NCBI RefSeq assembly: GCF_029633865.1
Contig: NC_079216.1
Location: 62,006,915 to 62,070,914, forward strand
DNA from: Lampris incognitus
Lineage: Eukaryota > Chordata > Actinopteri > Lampriformes > Lampridae
Direction: 5' to 3'
Length of the DNA stretch: 64,000 nucleotides
In this document: positions 13,780 to 26,100 of the stretch, one piece after another
How positions within the stretch are numbered: position 1 is the first letter of the stretch
Layout: each line of letters begins with the position of its first letter
Notes under the pieces: model-generated
The model's database searches: none
The model's input: only the letters and a program-made list of their open reading frames with translations
Told to the model about the DNA's origin: nothing
Made by a program: the position numbers and the translations under genes

Positions 13780-16700
13780 GAGGGAGGGATGTAACCCAAT
13801 TTGATCAACATGATGTATGTGCAAGAAACCAATTACCCAATTATCCTGTCATCCGGCACCCAAGAGGATAGGATGGCCCGGCAGATAAAGGGGTTTCCAT
13901 TCAGCAGTGTAGCTAAACCTGTGCGTGGGATTCCGTACCCTTCGGTAACATACATCTGCAGTGCACCTGCTGTCTGAATAGAGCTACTCAGGGGGACCCT
14001 TGAAACACAGGTGTCCCTGGGTGAGCAGAACTAGACTAAATTGTCATATGTTTAATTTTTATGACTTACTGACAAATTTGGCACAGGAACTAACGTGGTA
14101 ATTTTGGACTGCTTTCGGAGCCTCATTCAAACATACAATCACTAGAATTAAATGATGTTGTGTATGAAAATAGCATTACAATGTATGGGAGTATTGTATA
14201 CTCTTGATAGGACTTAATCTTTACACGTGTGTTTTAGTGAGCGTGAGTGCACACCTCTACCCTCTTCTCCCTGACGCTACGTGGCTCAGTCATGACTGTA
14301 GCCGTCCTTTGCTGGAGAGGCAGTAATCACCCTGAAAGGCAGCCCGGTTCACTACCGCCCCACTTAATGGAATTGTTTCAGCAACACCTCCAAGATACTA
14401 ACCATATCAAAATCACCGTGGTAACTTCATGGGAGCTTGAATTTTAGGTCCATCAAACACAGCAGAACACAGATAAGTGGATAATGATCACTTAGACATC
14501 AGCATGCATGATACTGATGACCAGATATCATCTTCTACAGCTAAGCAGGGGATTGTTCTCTACTACGGCAATGCCGTAGTGTGTGAGGAGTGTTTCAGAT
14601 GGTCAGACTGGATGACAGACAGGTGTCTACCTCAACCATTGACACAAAGGAGCGACGAGACTGACCTGAAGGCACTGCTACTGCACAATACCGTAGACTG
14701 GCTCTGGAGGGAGTAATACAACACCACTCTAAACATATCTTTCTCTCTGACACACACATACACACTCCAAATGATATGCTCTCCCAGTACTGCTTTTGTC
14801 ACATACAAAAGGCCTGAGAGGTAGGCTTTCCATTTGGTGTGAAACAGACAGCTGTTATTTCATGTTGGCTACTAGGTAAGATATGATGCGACACTGTATT
14901 GAGTTACCATCACGACAGCAGTTCACATGACTTTTTTGTGTTAAATTGAATGCTATCAGTGACATTCAAGGAGTGCCCGGTAATACAGTACAACAACAAA
15001 AAAAAGGGAAAATAAGCCCTGAAACTTAAACAGAAACTTGGTTAAATAAAAATGGTCCAAACCTATCTTACTCTGTGATCCGGTTTCCTCTGCGTTCTTT
15101 TTATAGCATGGTGAACAGTTGCCCTACATGATATCAGTAACGTTCGCTCCTCGACAACCACCGGTTCTCAGAACAGCCTGGGAGGCCCCAGCAAGCTTCA
15201 GCTGGCACACCAGATATTTCATCAGCTTCCTCAATGAGTGGCCATCAGCGTTGCTTTAACTGCAAGACCTTTAGGGCTGTTTGTGGCCTTTGGGAGGTCA
15301 GTGCTGGTACCCAGTGTTTGGCTGATCCCCTTTACAGCCCTAGTGATCCCTCTGCTGGCCAAGCCTGCCCCGACAGGGGCTGACAGTGGAGGGGGATGAG
15401 CCTGCTCTCACAGAGGCCACCAGTGTTTTTGATGTGCCATGTCAAAAGGTGATCCATACAATCATCCCATGTGTCAGATGTCAGGGGTCCTGGACATCAC
15501 CTCCATCATATTAAACCAGGATGGATGATAACGCATGAGTACGAGGAAGGAGAGTGATTGCAATCCCAGGCATTCTCCCTGCACATCTATCTGGCCCTGT
15601 TGATAATCGCATTTTCAATTTAATTTGAGAGTCTTTCAGAATGAGAGAAAGCGACTAAATATGAAGGCGCAGGGCATTTGCTGCCGCTTGCTCTGAAAAA
15701 CTATGGACTGACCCCGGCACAGTTCAGCCAACCATCTTCATTTTAATTAAAAATCTTTCATTGCAGAAAGAGTTATGGAGGCACAGTCTGGAATAGAGTT
15801 GGCAGTTGCGTGAATGAAATAGAGCACACCAAAAATGAGCTCTGACATAAATAATGAGGGGCCAGCTAAACCCATCTAAACAAAGTACTCAGACGTACTG
15901 GATTGGTTGATTACCTTTCACACATCAAATGAAAATGTGGAACAAAAGTATTTCTGTAATCTTCTGATACAGCCACACCAAGTTGGAACTGGCATTCACT
16001 ACGAATATGTGTATTACAGTCTGTTATAAGTACACCATTTAGAAGAGGCTGGAAGTACGATAATTTTAAGGGCATAAGGTGATGTTGGGTTTGGGTTAAA
16101 CCTTCCTTTATTAGCATGCTGATTAACATCTGAGGGAAAAAAACTTCAACAATTACTATTACTTTTTCCCAAAAAGGTTGAATATGAGCATGGTCCACTT
16201 GCATTGATCCACACTCTCTCCAGCAAGAGTGCTGGGTCACAGAAAACTTGGAAAGTGGGACGTTTGAGATCTAGGATCCTGGGTTTTAATATTGATGCGT
16301 CTTTCTCCTCTCTGTATCTTGGGAGTTTCCCCCTAAAAACTTATGTAAAGGTGATGCCTACCTCCTGAAAAATTTCCTAGTAGCATCTAAAAAAGCTGTC
16401 ACCAAATGTTGGCTGCAGAGAAATCCTCCAAATATGGACCTTTTTACTGGAATTATCAATTACATATGCTCCATGGAAAATATGAGTTTCACCCTTCGTT
16501 TACAGAAAGACAAAGGAGAAAAATACTGGAAAAAATGGGACTGCTACTTAAAGGAAAGTGTTGTTGATTGGGGGTTTTTTTCTCCTCTCTCTCTCTTCTT
16601 TCTCATTAGGCAACATTGCTGAAATCGCTGTATATCTGTCTTTGGTGTTGGATGATAACAAGCAAGACCTCTTGTTCTGTACTTTGTTTGTATTTTAAAT

Positions 16701-19700
16701 ACTGTTAAAAATAAAAAGTGCAAAAAAAATAAAAAATCAATTACTATTACTAAAATCATTACAATTAAAAATTCAACAATTTGCTACCAGCAAAGCCATA
16801 TCATAATGAGCAGAATACATTGCCAGTGTATTGGAGGTACTACTCGTATATGAACTGTTTACAGCTCTCTATATTGGTGAGCTGCTTTTCTCTATTGCCT
16901 TATTTATCATACTGTCAAACAGAAAAAAAATGACCTGCATTCGGAAAGGAAATGATTTAGAAGAGGGGAAGGAGCGGGGTATCAATTATTCCTCACTGAA
17001 AGAAGCTTTGAATGAAGGAGGTGCTGGGGCCAAAGGTGCTGCGTATAGCACCAACAGTTGTCAGCTTCACAAAGAGAGCTGTTGAAAAGCCAATCTCATA
17101 TTGCAGCCTGAGAGGTTACCTTGCTTTAACGATCTGCCTTCCCATGGAAAGCACTCCGGGACAAAACAGCCCAGAGAAACAAGGGGGTGATGTCACCCCT
17201 CCACTGAAGCGCTGAACCCTAACTGTGTACATTTCCAGGCCCATTTGTAATCTCGCAAAGCAGGGCAATGGAGACCTCACAATATATGAGGAGATGCATA
17301 AACAATAATAATGACCCTGTCATAAAAGGCAATCACCTTTTATATACAGGTGGCACTAGAGAAGCTTTCTTTTGAGGGGGGTGGGGTGTATAGCTGTTGT
17401 TAGCTTTGTGCTTGCGAGGTGAAGGTGAGGGGTGAGGTGAAGGGGGCGGATACGCACCACTTCCTCGTCAGACAGCTCCCGTCCCTGGATGCTGCTACTG
17501 TCTCGTACAGCCTGCTGGTGCTTCTTGCCCTTGGTGTGACTGAACAGGTGCACCTCTGAGGTGATCTGCAAACACAAACGCAGTGGTCAGAGGTCACCGC
17601 TGAAGACACAATGGAGACAGGGGGAGGGAAGAAAGGGTCAGAGGAGCCCCGTGGGAGGGCTAGGGAAATGATACACTACACAAGACTTTTCAATAGGACA
17701 TGACCTGCTGCCTGTTCTCAATTCTGCAAGCTACACAGTTGACAATTACTCTGCTGTCACATTGTGTAGTACTCGCAATAATGACTAAAAACAATGACTA
17801 AAGCAATTGAAATGTCAAGTATTTCCTAAACCCCATCGTATGACCTTTGCCATAGGGGCAAAGGGGTTGGGTGGTGGTTAGTGATCAGGATGCAGCCCGT
17901 TTCTCTCTCTCTTTTTTTTTTTTTAATATTATAGAAACATCAATGAATATATGTACAAAAGTTATTTTGGACCACCCCCCCCCTTTTTCAGCTATCTTTG
18001 GTCAAAACATCACAACTACAGTTGAGTCACTGCATGTAACAATAATCTCGTGTAGCTAGACCTCTGTTTAGTTTTACACATGATATTAGGTGACGACTGG
18101 CCCACTTGTGTTGCTTATTGGTTTAGCTGAAGTTGATTTACTCAACAGCGCTGAATTGCACACCAACAGTGACTCGAAAATTGAAAGAAACATTGATGAA
18201 AAGAAACATCAACGACGTGAACGATGTTGAAACCTTCCCAGACAACTACTGAAATACCATACACAGCTGATCAGCAAGGGGTTCTTTTTCCTAGGGTGTT
18301 CTTATTCATCCATAGTTGTAGTCTCGCTCACGTTCCAAATAAAAAGGACTGAAGGGATGACAGAATGTGGACTTTCGGGGTTTATCTGCTGTAGCATCCC
18401 CTCACTGTTTTTAGTGATGCGGTTTTGACCAGGAGATGCTTTTTGACCGTGTCATTTGCATGCGAGACGGGTCCGAACGAAACCCGGCTGTACAGTGAAA
18501 AACACATTTTGAGGAATTTTTGAGCAACAATTCTTGCTAAGGCAGCCTGCCTTAACTATAGAGTGCTGGGGGGAACACTGGGGCCCTGGCACGACATTTT
18601 AAATCCGCTTTTTGTGCTCGCCCTGGAATTTGCTTTATTTGTGAGATTAGGTGCCAGACTGCGCTCCAGGATACTGTACATTGGTAAAGTATGTGTGATG
18701 CAATGTGCAATGCTGAGAGATAGCTACGACCAGGGGCAGGTGTGGAGCAGGCAATGGTGCTGTCCTCCCAGTGCTGGAACAAAGCCCACTCAAAGATGGC
18801 CTGTGTTTAATGTCATTAAATAGAGTGCTCACTGCTGACCCATCCATGATCTCTGGTGTCAGATGCTGGCCAAGGTCATCTAACATTTTAACAAGATACC
18901 CCATGTCCCTCCTCCACCCTCCTATTTATCTGATGTTGCTTCGCAGCCGCAAGGTGTCTCACCCTTGTTGCCACAATAGCTGGTCCACGACAGATAAATG
19001 TGTCTGTCTGTGATTTGTTACCCAACACTAGAAAAAATGTAATCACGTCCTGCCATAGTTCGTCATCCAAGAGTTTGGGTTTAATCAATGCAGTTAAATC
19101 CTCATTGAAGCCAGCTCTCATGCTGCCTGCCAAATAACACAAAAGAGCCGCTCCGCCGCAGCCACCTTATCTGTGCCCTATCTCCCGGGTCATCTTCTAC
19201 TTTCGGCTTGTTCCGTTTCTCAGGGGTCGTCACAGCAGATTTTATAGTTTCCATCGCTACCCTTTGAAAGCACAGCACCAATGGTGGTCGTTGTTAACCC
19301 GGGCCTTGACCAATCTGGTATGGCGCCTCGACCGATCCGGTATGGTCTTGTCAATCCACGTAATGGTTTTGCACAATTTTAAACCGGGTCTCCCGAGTGG
19401 CACAAGTAAAACCGCCAACTTCTAAGTTAGCTCATGAGAGGGACGCAGTGATGTGATGAGTGAACGTTTCTCTCGATGGTGAGAAAATAACGCTACACAC
19501 TTATTTTCAATTTCCCATGAAAGCACATTCAGCACCATTCTAGAGTAACATTAGATGTTCAAACTACGGGACAGTTGTCAGATGGTGCATTTCAGTGAGG
19601 TGACACGCTATAAATGAGGGTGTCACAGTATCGCAAATAACACACTCAACGAGTGACATGATGAAACGGTACATACCATGACACTGCAGAGAGAGCACTG

Positions 19701-22700
19701 TTTCTTGCGTTCATATGGCGTCAGTTTGGGTGCATAATCTGTGTTGGCATGTCTACCACTGCTCAGCTCTGCTGCCTTCTCCTTCCTCTGCTCGATCTGC
19801 TCCATGTGCCTCCGACTGCTTTCGTCATGCTGAGGAAAAAAAACAAAAACAAAGTGGGGGATATATATATATAAATAAAGTGAACAGGTGATGGTGGAGG
19901 TGTGATGTAGCAAAGTCCAATTTACTTTCATCTGGATTTTCTTCTGCAACTCCTCCATGGCTTCTTGCTGAGCAGCGCTCAGGGCTGCCAAACGCTCCTC
20001 TCGGTCTCTGAGGAGGACGGAGGAGAACAGTGAAAACCCATTCACAGTGAATCAGAATTTGACATCCAAACAGGACGCAAAAAGTTGTTTCGACCACCTT
20101 GTTTTCCCATGGCAAAAATGTGGTGATAACTACATAAAAAAAAAAAAATTACCGTAACAAACAAAAACTGTTGGAACATGAGAACATTTACATTTCATCC
20201 TAATTTCCATTTACAAAGCTAATTATGATTAGTTACAGTTTTGTTTTCATCGGGACGCTAATGAACATTTACCACTGTAGCTTTTGTAAACACAACGAAT
20301 AGACCATTATACTATGTTTATTAAAAACACAGATGCTTGACGGTCTATTTTATTCTTAATCCCGATAACACCTAAAGGTGGGTTTCATTTCGTTACCAAC
20401 TTATTTGCATCACAGGAAAACAAAAGATATTTGAAGGATTATTTTCATCCCAAAACATTTCCTGCTGCCTCTGAAGCCAGCTTTGAGCTTCTCAGTATAC
20501 TTGTCAGACAACTGATGACTGTAAAAGGGATTGATTCCTGGACCTGGCCCTCTCCCGTGCTGCGTCCTCCCGGGCCCTCTCCTTCTCCTGCTTCTGCTGT
20601 TCGATACGCGCCTCCTGTTCCTTCCTTCGCATCAGCAGCTCCTCCACCCTGGCCTGCCGCTCTGCTTCCAGGGCCCGCTTACGCTCCTGGGGGGATTTGG
20701 GCACAGAAGAGAAGGGAAACCTCGATATACAGATTACTTCTTGAGGGCCTAAGGGGGAAGGGAGGGGGGCATTTCTTATCATCAGTGTTGATACCTGCAC
20801 GGCCTCGTCCCGGGCTTGCTTCTCCTCCTGTCTCCTCTGTCGCTCCTCCTGCAGCTCACTCAGGCGTGTTTCGTACTCATTCAGCTTGGCCAGAACGTCA
20901 TGCCTCTTGTTCTGGGCCTCCAGCGTGTTGATGAAAGCTATTTCGTTAACCTGCAAAGGCAAAAACACAATCATATGAGAGGAAGGGCTACGTGAAGCCC
21001 TTTATATTGGGGAAAAACAAAAGAAGACAATATGCAATCTGTGACAGATATCGATTTCTCCTGATGAAAAAAGTTACAGTGGGACTTTTCAATGGCAAAA
21101 TTTAGACTTAAAAAAAGTCAAATGTTACGTAATGATGTCATATGGACATTTAGGAACCCCCACCCCAAAAATTTTTTAAAATAGAATACAAAATATGACC
21201 GTAAGGATCAGTCTTAATATGGAAAATTCCTGAACAATCAGACATGTGGGGCTCCAGTACTCTGGGGGAATTTCTCCACTACCTTGGCTTCCTCCTCCTG
21301 AGCCTTCTTCACAATAGCCTGGAGCTGCAGCTCCCGCTTGAACTCTGCATGCAACAGCTTCTCCTCCATCATCTTGCGACGCTGATCCAACAGCCCCTCC
21401 TTCCATTTCCTCACCTCCTTCTCCTGGAGAGAGTGAAAAGTGAGCAGTGTGAAGGGGGTTAGAATGAACTTGCCAGAGAAAAAAGAAAAAACTGCAAAGG
21501 TCAGCTCATTTCGCACGATGTACATTCTCCAAGCTGAGAAGACAGACTATGGTTTCTTGATACATCAGTTGCTACCCTCTCCTCTCGCACCCACATGGGG
21601 ATTAATGTGAATATAACCACTTTATGTATTTATGTGGTTAATCCTGATTTATTCTAAGTCTCAATCATCTCACCAGGGCCCGGAGAACAAAAACAAACTT
21701 TATGAAAGGCTGCTGATTTTGGCCTGGGGTCTCCCTCGCAAGTCTCTGCGACCAGCTGGCTTGGATGAGAATGGAGGGCTGTGATTTTTAGTGACTCTAT
21801 CTGGCAGTGTGCTGACAGAGCCTCTCCCCATGGGCCACTCTGAATTTAACTCATGCACAGGGTTTTTGTCAGGATGCTTTCCTTCGATTGCTTACCCGCT
21901 CCAGCAGCTTTTGGAGTTTGTGAGTCTTCTCCTCGCGCAGCTTGTCCCTCAGCTGCTGGGCCTTCAGCTGCTTCTCCTCGTGTTTCTTCTTGGACTCGGC
22001 AATAGTTCTGACAGACAAACAAGATGTTAACCTTATATTGTGTTCTGTGTCCTCACCATTGCTGAGTTTGACCTTCCATTTTTGTGGCAGCGGTAAACTA
22101 AATAGAAGAGATACAGGCCTTTGAGCAGTAGACAGCCGAGGAATAACATTTGCACCTGTCTCACAAAAGGGCAACGAAGGAAAGTTTATGCTATGAAATT
22201 TGCAGCCCACAGTTTTGAGTAGGAGAGTTTACTGTAATGGACAGCCCCAAGATAACAATGAAAGATAAACATGGTAAGATGTAGGTCCCACCTTTTACGT
22301 GAGGGTGAGGACAATTTCTCATGCATGTGGATCCCATGTCCTGGAGGCCGGGCAGGTTCCTCTTCCACCATGTCCCCCCATGAAGTACTTTGACGCCATG
22401 GTTCCCGAGCTACAGGGAACGGCAGCAAATGGAATCAACGAGAAGGTTGGGAGGGGGGATATGCTACAGCCGAGAGTAAGGGCTCAGCTGCCCAAAAAAT
22501 AAACAAAGTAGATGCTCATACCATCATAATCTGCCAGCATATCGTTCCAATCCATGTTGAGTCCACATCCTCCGCTGCCAATGCTAGCCTTTAGGAGAGA
22601 GCAATAGTGATATTAACACAGTGACATCTTACATATGCTTAAAAATCAACCTCAAGCTGTACGCCCAACTCAAAGTCAAAAAGAAAATATAGCATACGCA

Positions 22701-23022
22701 TGGGAAATCTTACTGAGAAGTCACTTTCAGTGTCCGTCTCGAGGTGGTCATTCTCAGCCTGAATTTCTCTAGTCAGCTGCTCCTCCTCAGCAATAGCACT
22801 AGCAATGGCCTCCTCATTGGCCCGCTCCAGGCGGTCAGCCAGCTCCTCTTTCTTAGCAAGGACCTCTGCCATGGACTGGGGCTGGACACACCGGGGCACA
22901 GACACAAACTCAAACATACAGTGTTTCACAACGAAGGTCAATTTTGCAAAACTCATTAGTTGGTCAGAAAAAAAACCTGCTTTGTGTATCAAGAAATTAA
23001 TTTGTTTTGATTTACAGTCTAC

Positions 23023-23112
<90 letters not shown>

Positions 23113-26100
23113 CTTCCCCAATTAGTCTGTCTTATTTTACTGAAATCCAATAGGTCTAAGAAAATCAACCCCATTACAAATTCTACCACACAATCACCAC
23201 AGCAATCACAAGTGAGAAAGCATTCAGGAGTCATGCAAAGACATGTTCACTGTGAGGATGAAGAGATGGTGGGAGGAGGCAGCAGATAACATATCCCTGA
23301 TCGCTTGCTTATAAACCTTGATATATGGTTGACATATCTGTCTTTGAAATGTCTATTTAGATGACTGAACTAAATCCAATCATATCTAAATGAAAGGTGA
23401 CTTTACCCCAATCTTGGAAGAAATTTAAACGTTCTTAAGGGTATGTCTTTATGCATGCTCAATAATCCAGGTAAGAAATCACAGAAAGATGAATCAGTTC
23501 ATCCGGACTCGTTTATTGAGAGAAGCGTTTCATCGCTCATCTAAGTAACCTCTGCGGTCTCAACTGACTGCAGGTACCCCCACCCTTATAAACAATTGCA
23601 GTGACTCGTACATCGAGAAAACTAAATAGACGTCGGCCAAGAGAATGGCACAACAGTCTACACCCATCTACAGGCCAGTGGCCACTCTTTCAAGGGTGAG
23701 GATGTGCACATCCTTGATAGGGAGGAACGCTGGTTTGAACGGGGAGTCAAACAGGCCATCTATGTTACGAGGGAATGACCATCCCTGAACGGGGGAGCTA
23801 ACAATACATCTGTCACCGTGCTGTGATTGTAAACACCCCCCAATCCTCTGTGAATAGTACACATGGCCATTGAAACTCTAGTTAATGGCCATGGCAATCT
23901 GCATATGACACTGATTGTTGTTTTCAGCTTTTATGCCACTGTATTGTTTATAAGAGTGGGGGTAACTGCAGTCAGCTGAGACTGAAGAGGCCACTTAGAT
24001 GAGTGATGAAACGTTTCTCTCAATAAACCTCGTGTCCAGATGAACTGACTCAACCGTCTGTGGTTCTTGAGGGGATTTTCATGACGTGGTGACAGTATGG
24101 GAATGAAAAACGGACTACTCCAGTTCAGACACTATTTTGCATAACCTTAATGAAAGAGCGACAGATTTCCCTCAGCACAGAAGCAGTTGGCTTGAAATCT
24201 AAACAGCAAAGAGCCTGTCTCATTCGCCCAATGTGTGTCTGGCTTTGCCCAGCACAGGGGTCAACGGCACGTCTCCCAAACAATGACGGAAGTCTTTGTC
24301 CAACCACAGCAGTATGACAAATCAAAGAAAGTAACAACCTAGTCATAAGTGTTTCCCCGAAACCACCATCACCATGCTGCCACCATAGTTTGCACCAACG
24401 TAGTTTCACCAACACTGTTAATGACACCATTCAATGAAACACTAAAACATACCTTCAAAACTAATCGTGGCAGGTAAAATACATTCTATAAGGATAGATG
24501 GACAGATAGATAGACAGATGAAAGATAGATTAGAAAGGGATAGGATAGATAGATAGATGAGACAGACAGATAAAAAATAGATGAGATAGACAGGTTAGAC
24601 AGAGAGAAAAATGAGATGGATAGATGAGACAGATAGATTGGACAGAGATAGATGAAATAGACAAAGATTAAAAAGAGATAGACAAGATTAGTAGATGAAA
24701 TAGGCATATGAGGCATAAAGATAGATGAAAGAGAGAGGCAGACAGATAGATAAAATTATGAATAGGCTGACATATCGTATGTTATTAAATCCAACCTCTC
24801 CCATACTTATGACTCAATTTCTGCAAACAAAACGTGCTACAATACAAACGTGTTTAGCCCATGTAACGTTTGGTTGTGAATTGTTTAATGAGTGGAAATT
24901 CTTTACAGAACGTCAGCTGTTTCTAGAGACGTTCCAACAGTAACACCTCTGCTCCTGCAGTTGCCCAACAACATCACCTTTCCAAGCGAAGCAAAGGAGA
25001 TGTAGGGGACCAGCCGGAGGTTTTACACACACACAGTAGCCAACATTTCAAGGGTCCTTATACCCATCCATCCATCCATTATCCGAACCGCTTATCCTGC
25101 TCTCAGGGTCGCGAGGATGCTGGAGCCTATCCCAGCAGTCATTGGGCAGCAGGCGGGGAGACACCCTGGACAGGCTGCCAGGCCATCACAGTTAGTACGG
25201 CCAATTCACCTGACCTACATGTCTTTGGACTGTGGGAGGAAACCCACGCAGACATGGGGAGAACATGCAAACTCCACATAGAGGACGACCTGGGACGACC
25301 CCCAAGGTTGGACTACCCTGGAGCTCGAACCCAGGACCTTCTTGCTGTGAGGCAACCATGCTAACCACTGAGCCACTGTACCGCCGGGCCCTTATCCCTC
25401 AAGACAGAAACATGTCAGGAAAGACTAGCCTGCCGTTAATGTCCAAGTGATCTGCCACCACCATTGTGGCCAAGATAGCCATGAAGCAGCATGCACAATT
25501 CTTTTGTCTGGGACAATTTCACTATTTGCAAGGCAGCTGCGAATGATTTGGGGGGGGTTACAGTATATCCTCTCCAGCTACACATTAAGACGACAAGGTC
25601 AATATGACCCACGCTCAAGCACACTGCATTGTGGGGCGGGAAACTGGGTTTTTTTTTTTAATTTAATGCATCGTTTTACTGCATCAGCAGTGAAATTGCG
25701 CTAAATGTTGTGCTGTTGCTGCTTAACACCATTACTCCTCAGCAGCAGTTAGTCAATGCCGACCTTTCAGAAGAGGAGGACAGGGAGCTTGGTGAAGATG
25801 CTGGCAATGTTTATGTTGACCCATATCAAAATAGGTTGCATCCTGTCGCGTTACTTGTCAGATAATATGTCTTTTGTGTTGTTTCAGGGGGACATTCAAT
25901 ATACCACATGAGAATTGTCTGTTTAAGCCAGGGGTTCTCAACCTTTTTCAACCTGTGACCCACCTTCGGAGATACCCACTAAATATTTTGTGCAGTAAAA
26001 CAAACAACAAACTCTCATTACCTGTCAAAAAGTGAGATAATTAACAATGCTCTCTATATTGTTCATCAGTGCAGTATTTCTTTTTCATGACATACTAATG

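Larger units (their letters stand above)
12942..17457. other. scaper intron 19
   Basis: Holds a SINE tail fragment at 13165-13212, a 45-base tandem repeat at 13379-13513 and a long (GA)n microsatellite at 13682-13776. About 15590-15890 is AT-rich unique sequence with homeodomain-type TTAATTAA cores and might be a conserved non-coding element. No exon recognised. Confidence 0.45.

Noticed and set aside
13572-13871. Coding frames over GA/CT microsatellites
   Set aside because: Arg-Glu or Ser-Leu dipeptide runs come from the dinucleotide repeat alone.
20431-20931. Plus-strand frame of 166 codons rich in Pro, Ser and Ala
   Set aside because: Antisense shadow of scaper exons 15 and 16, whose Glu/Arg/Ala codons leave the opposite strand open.
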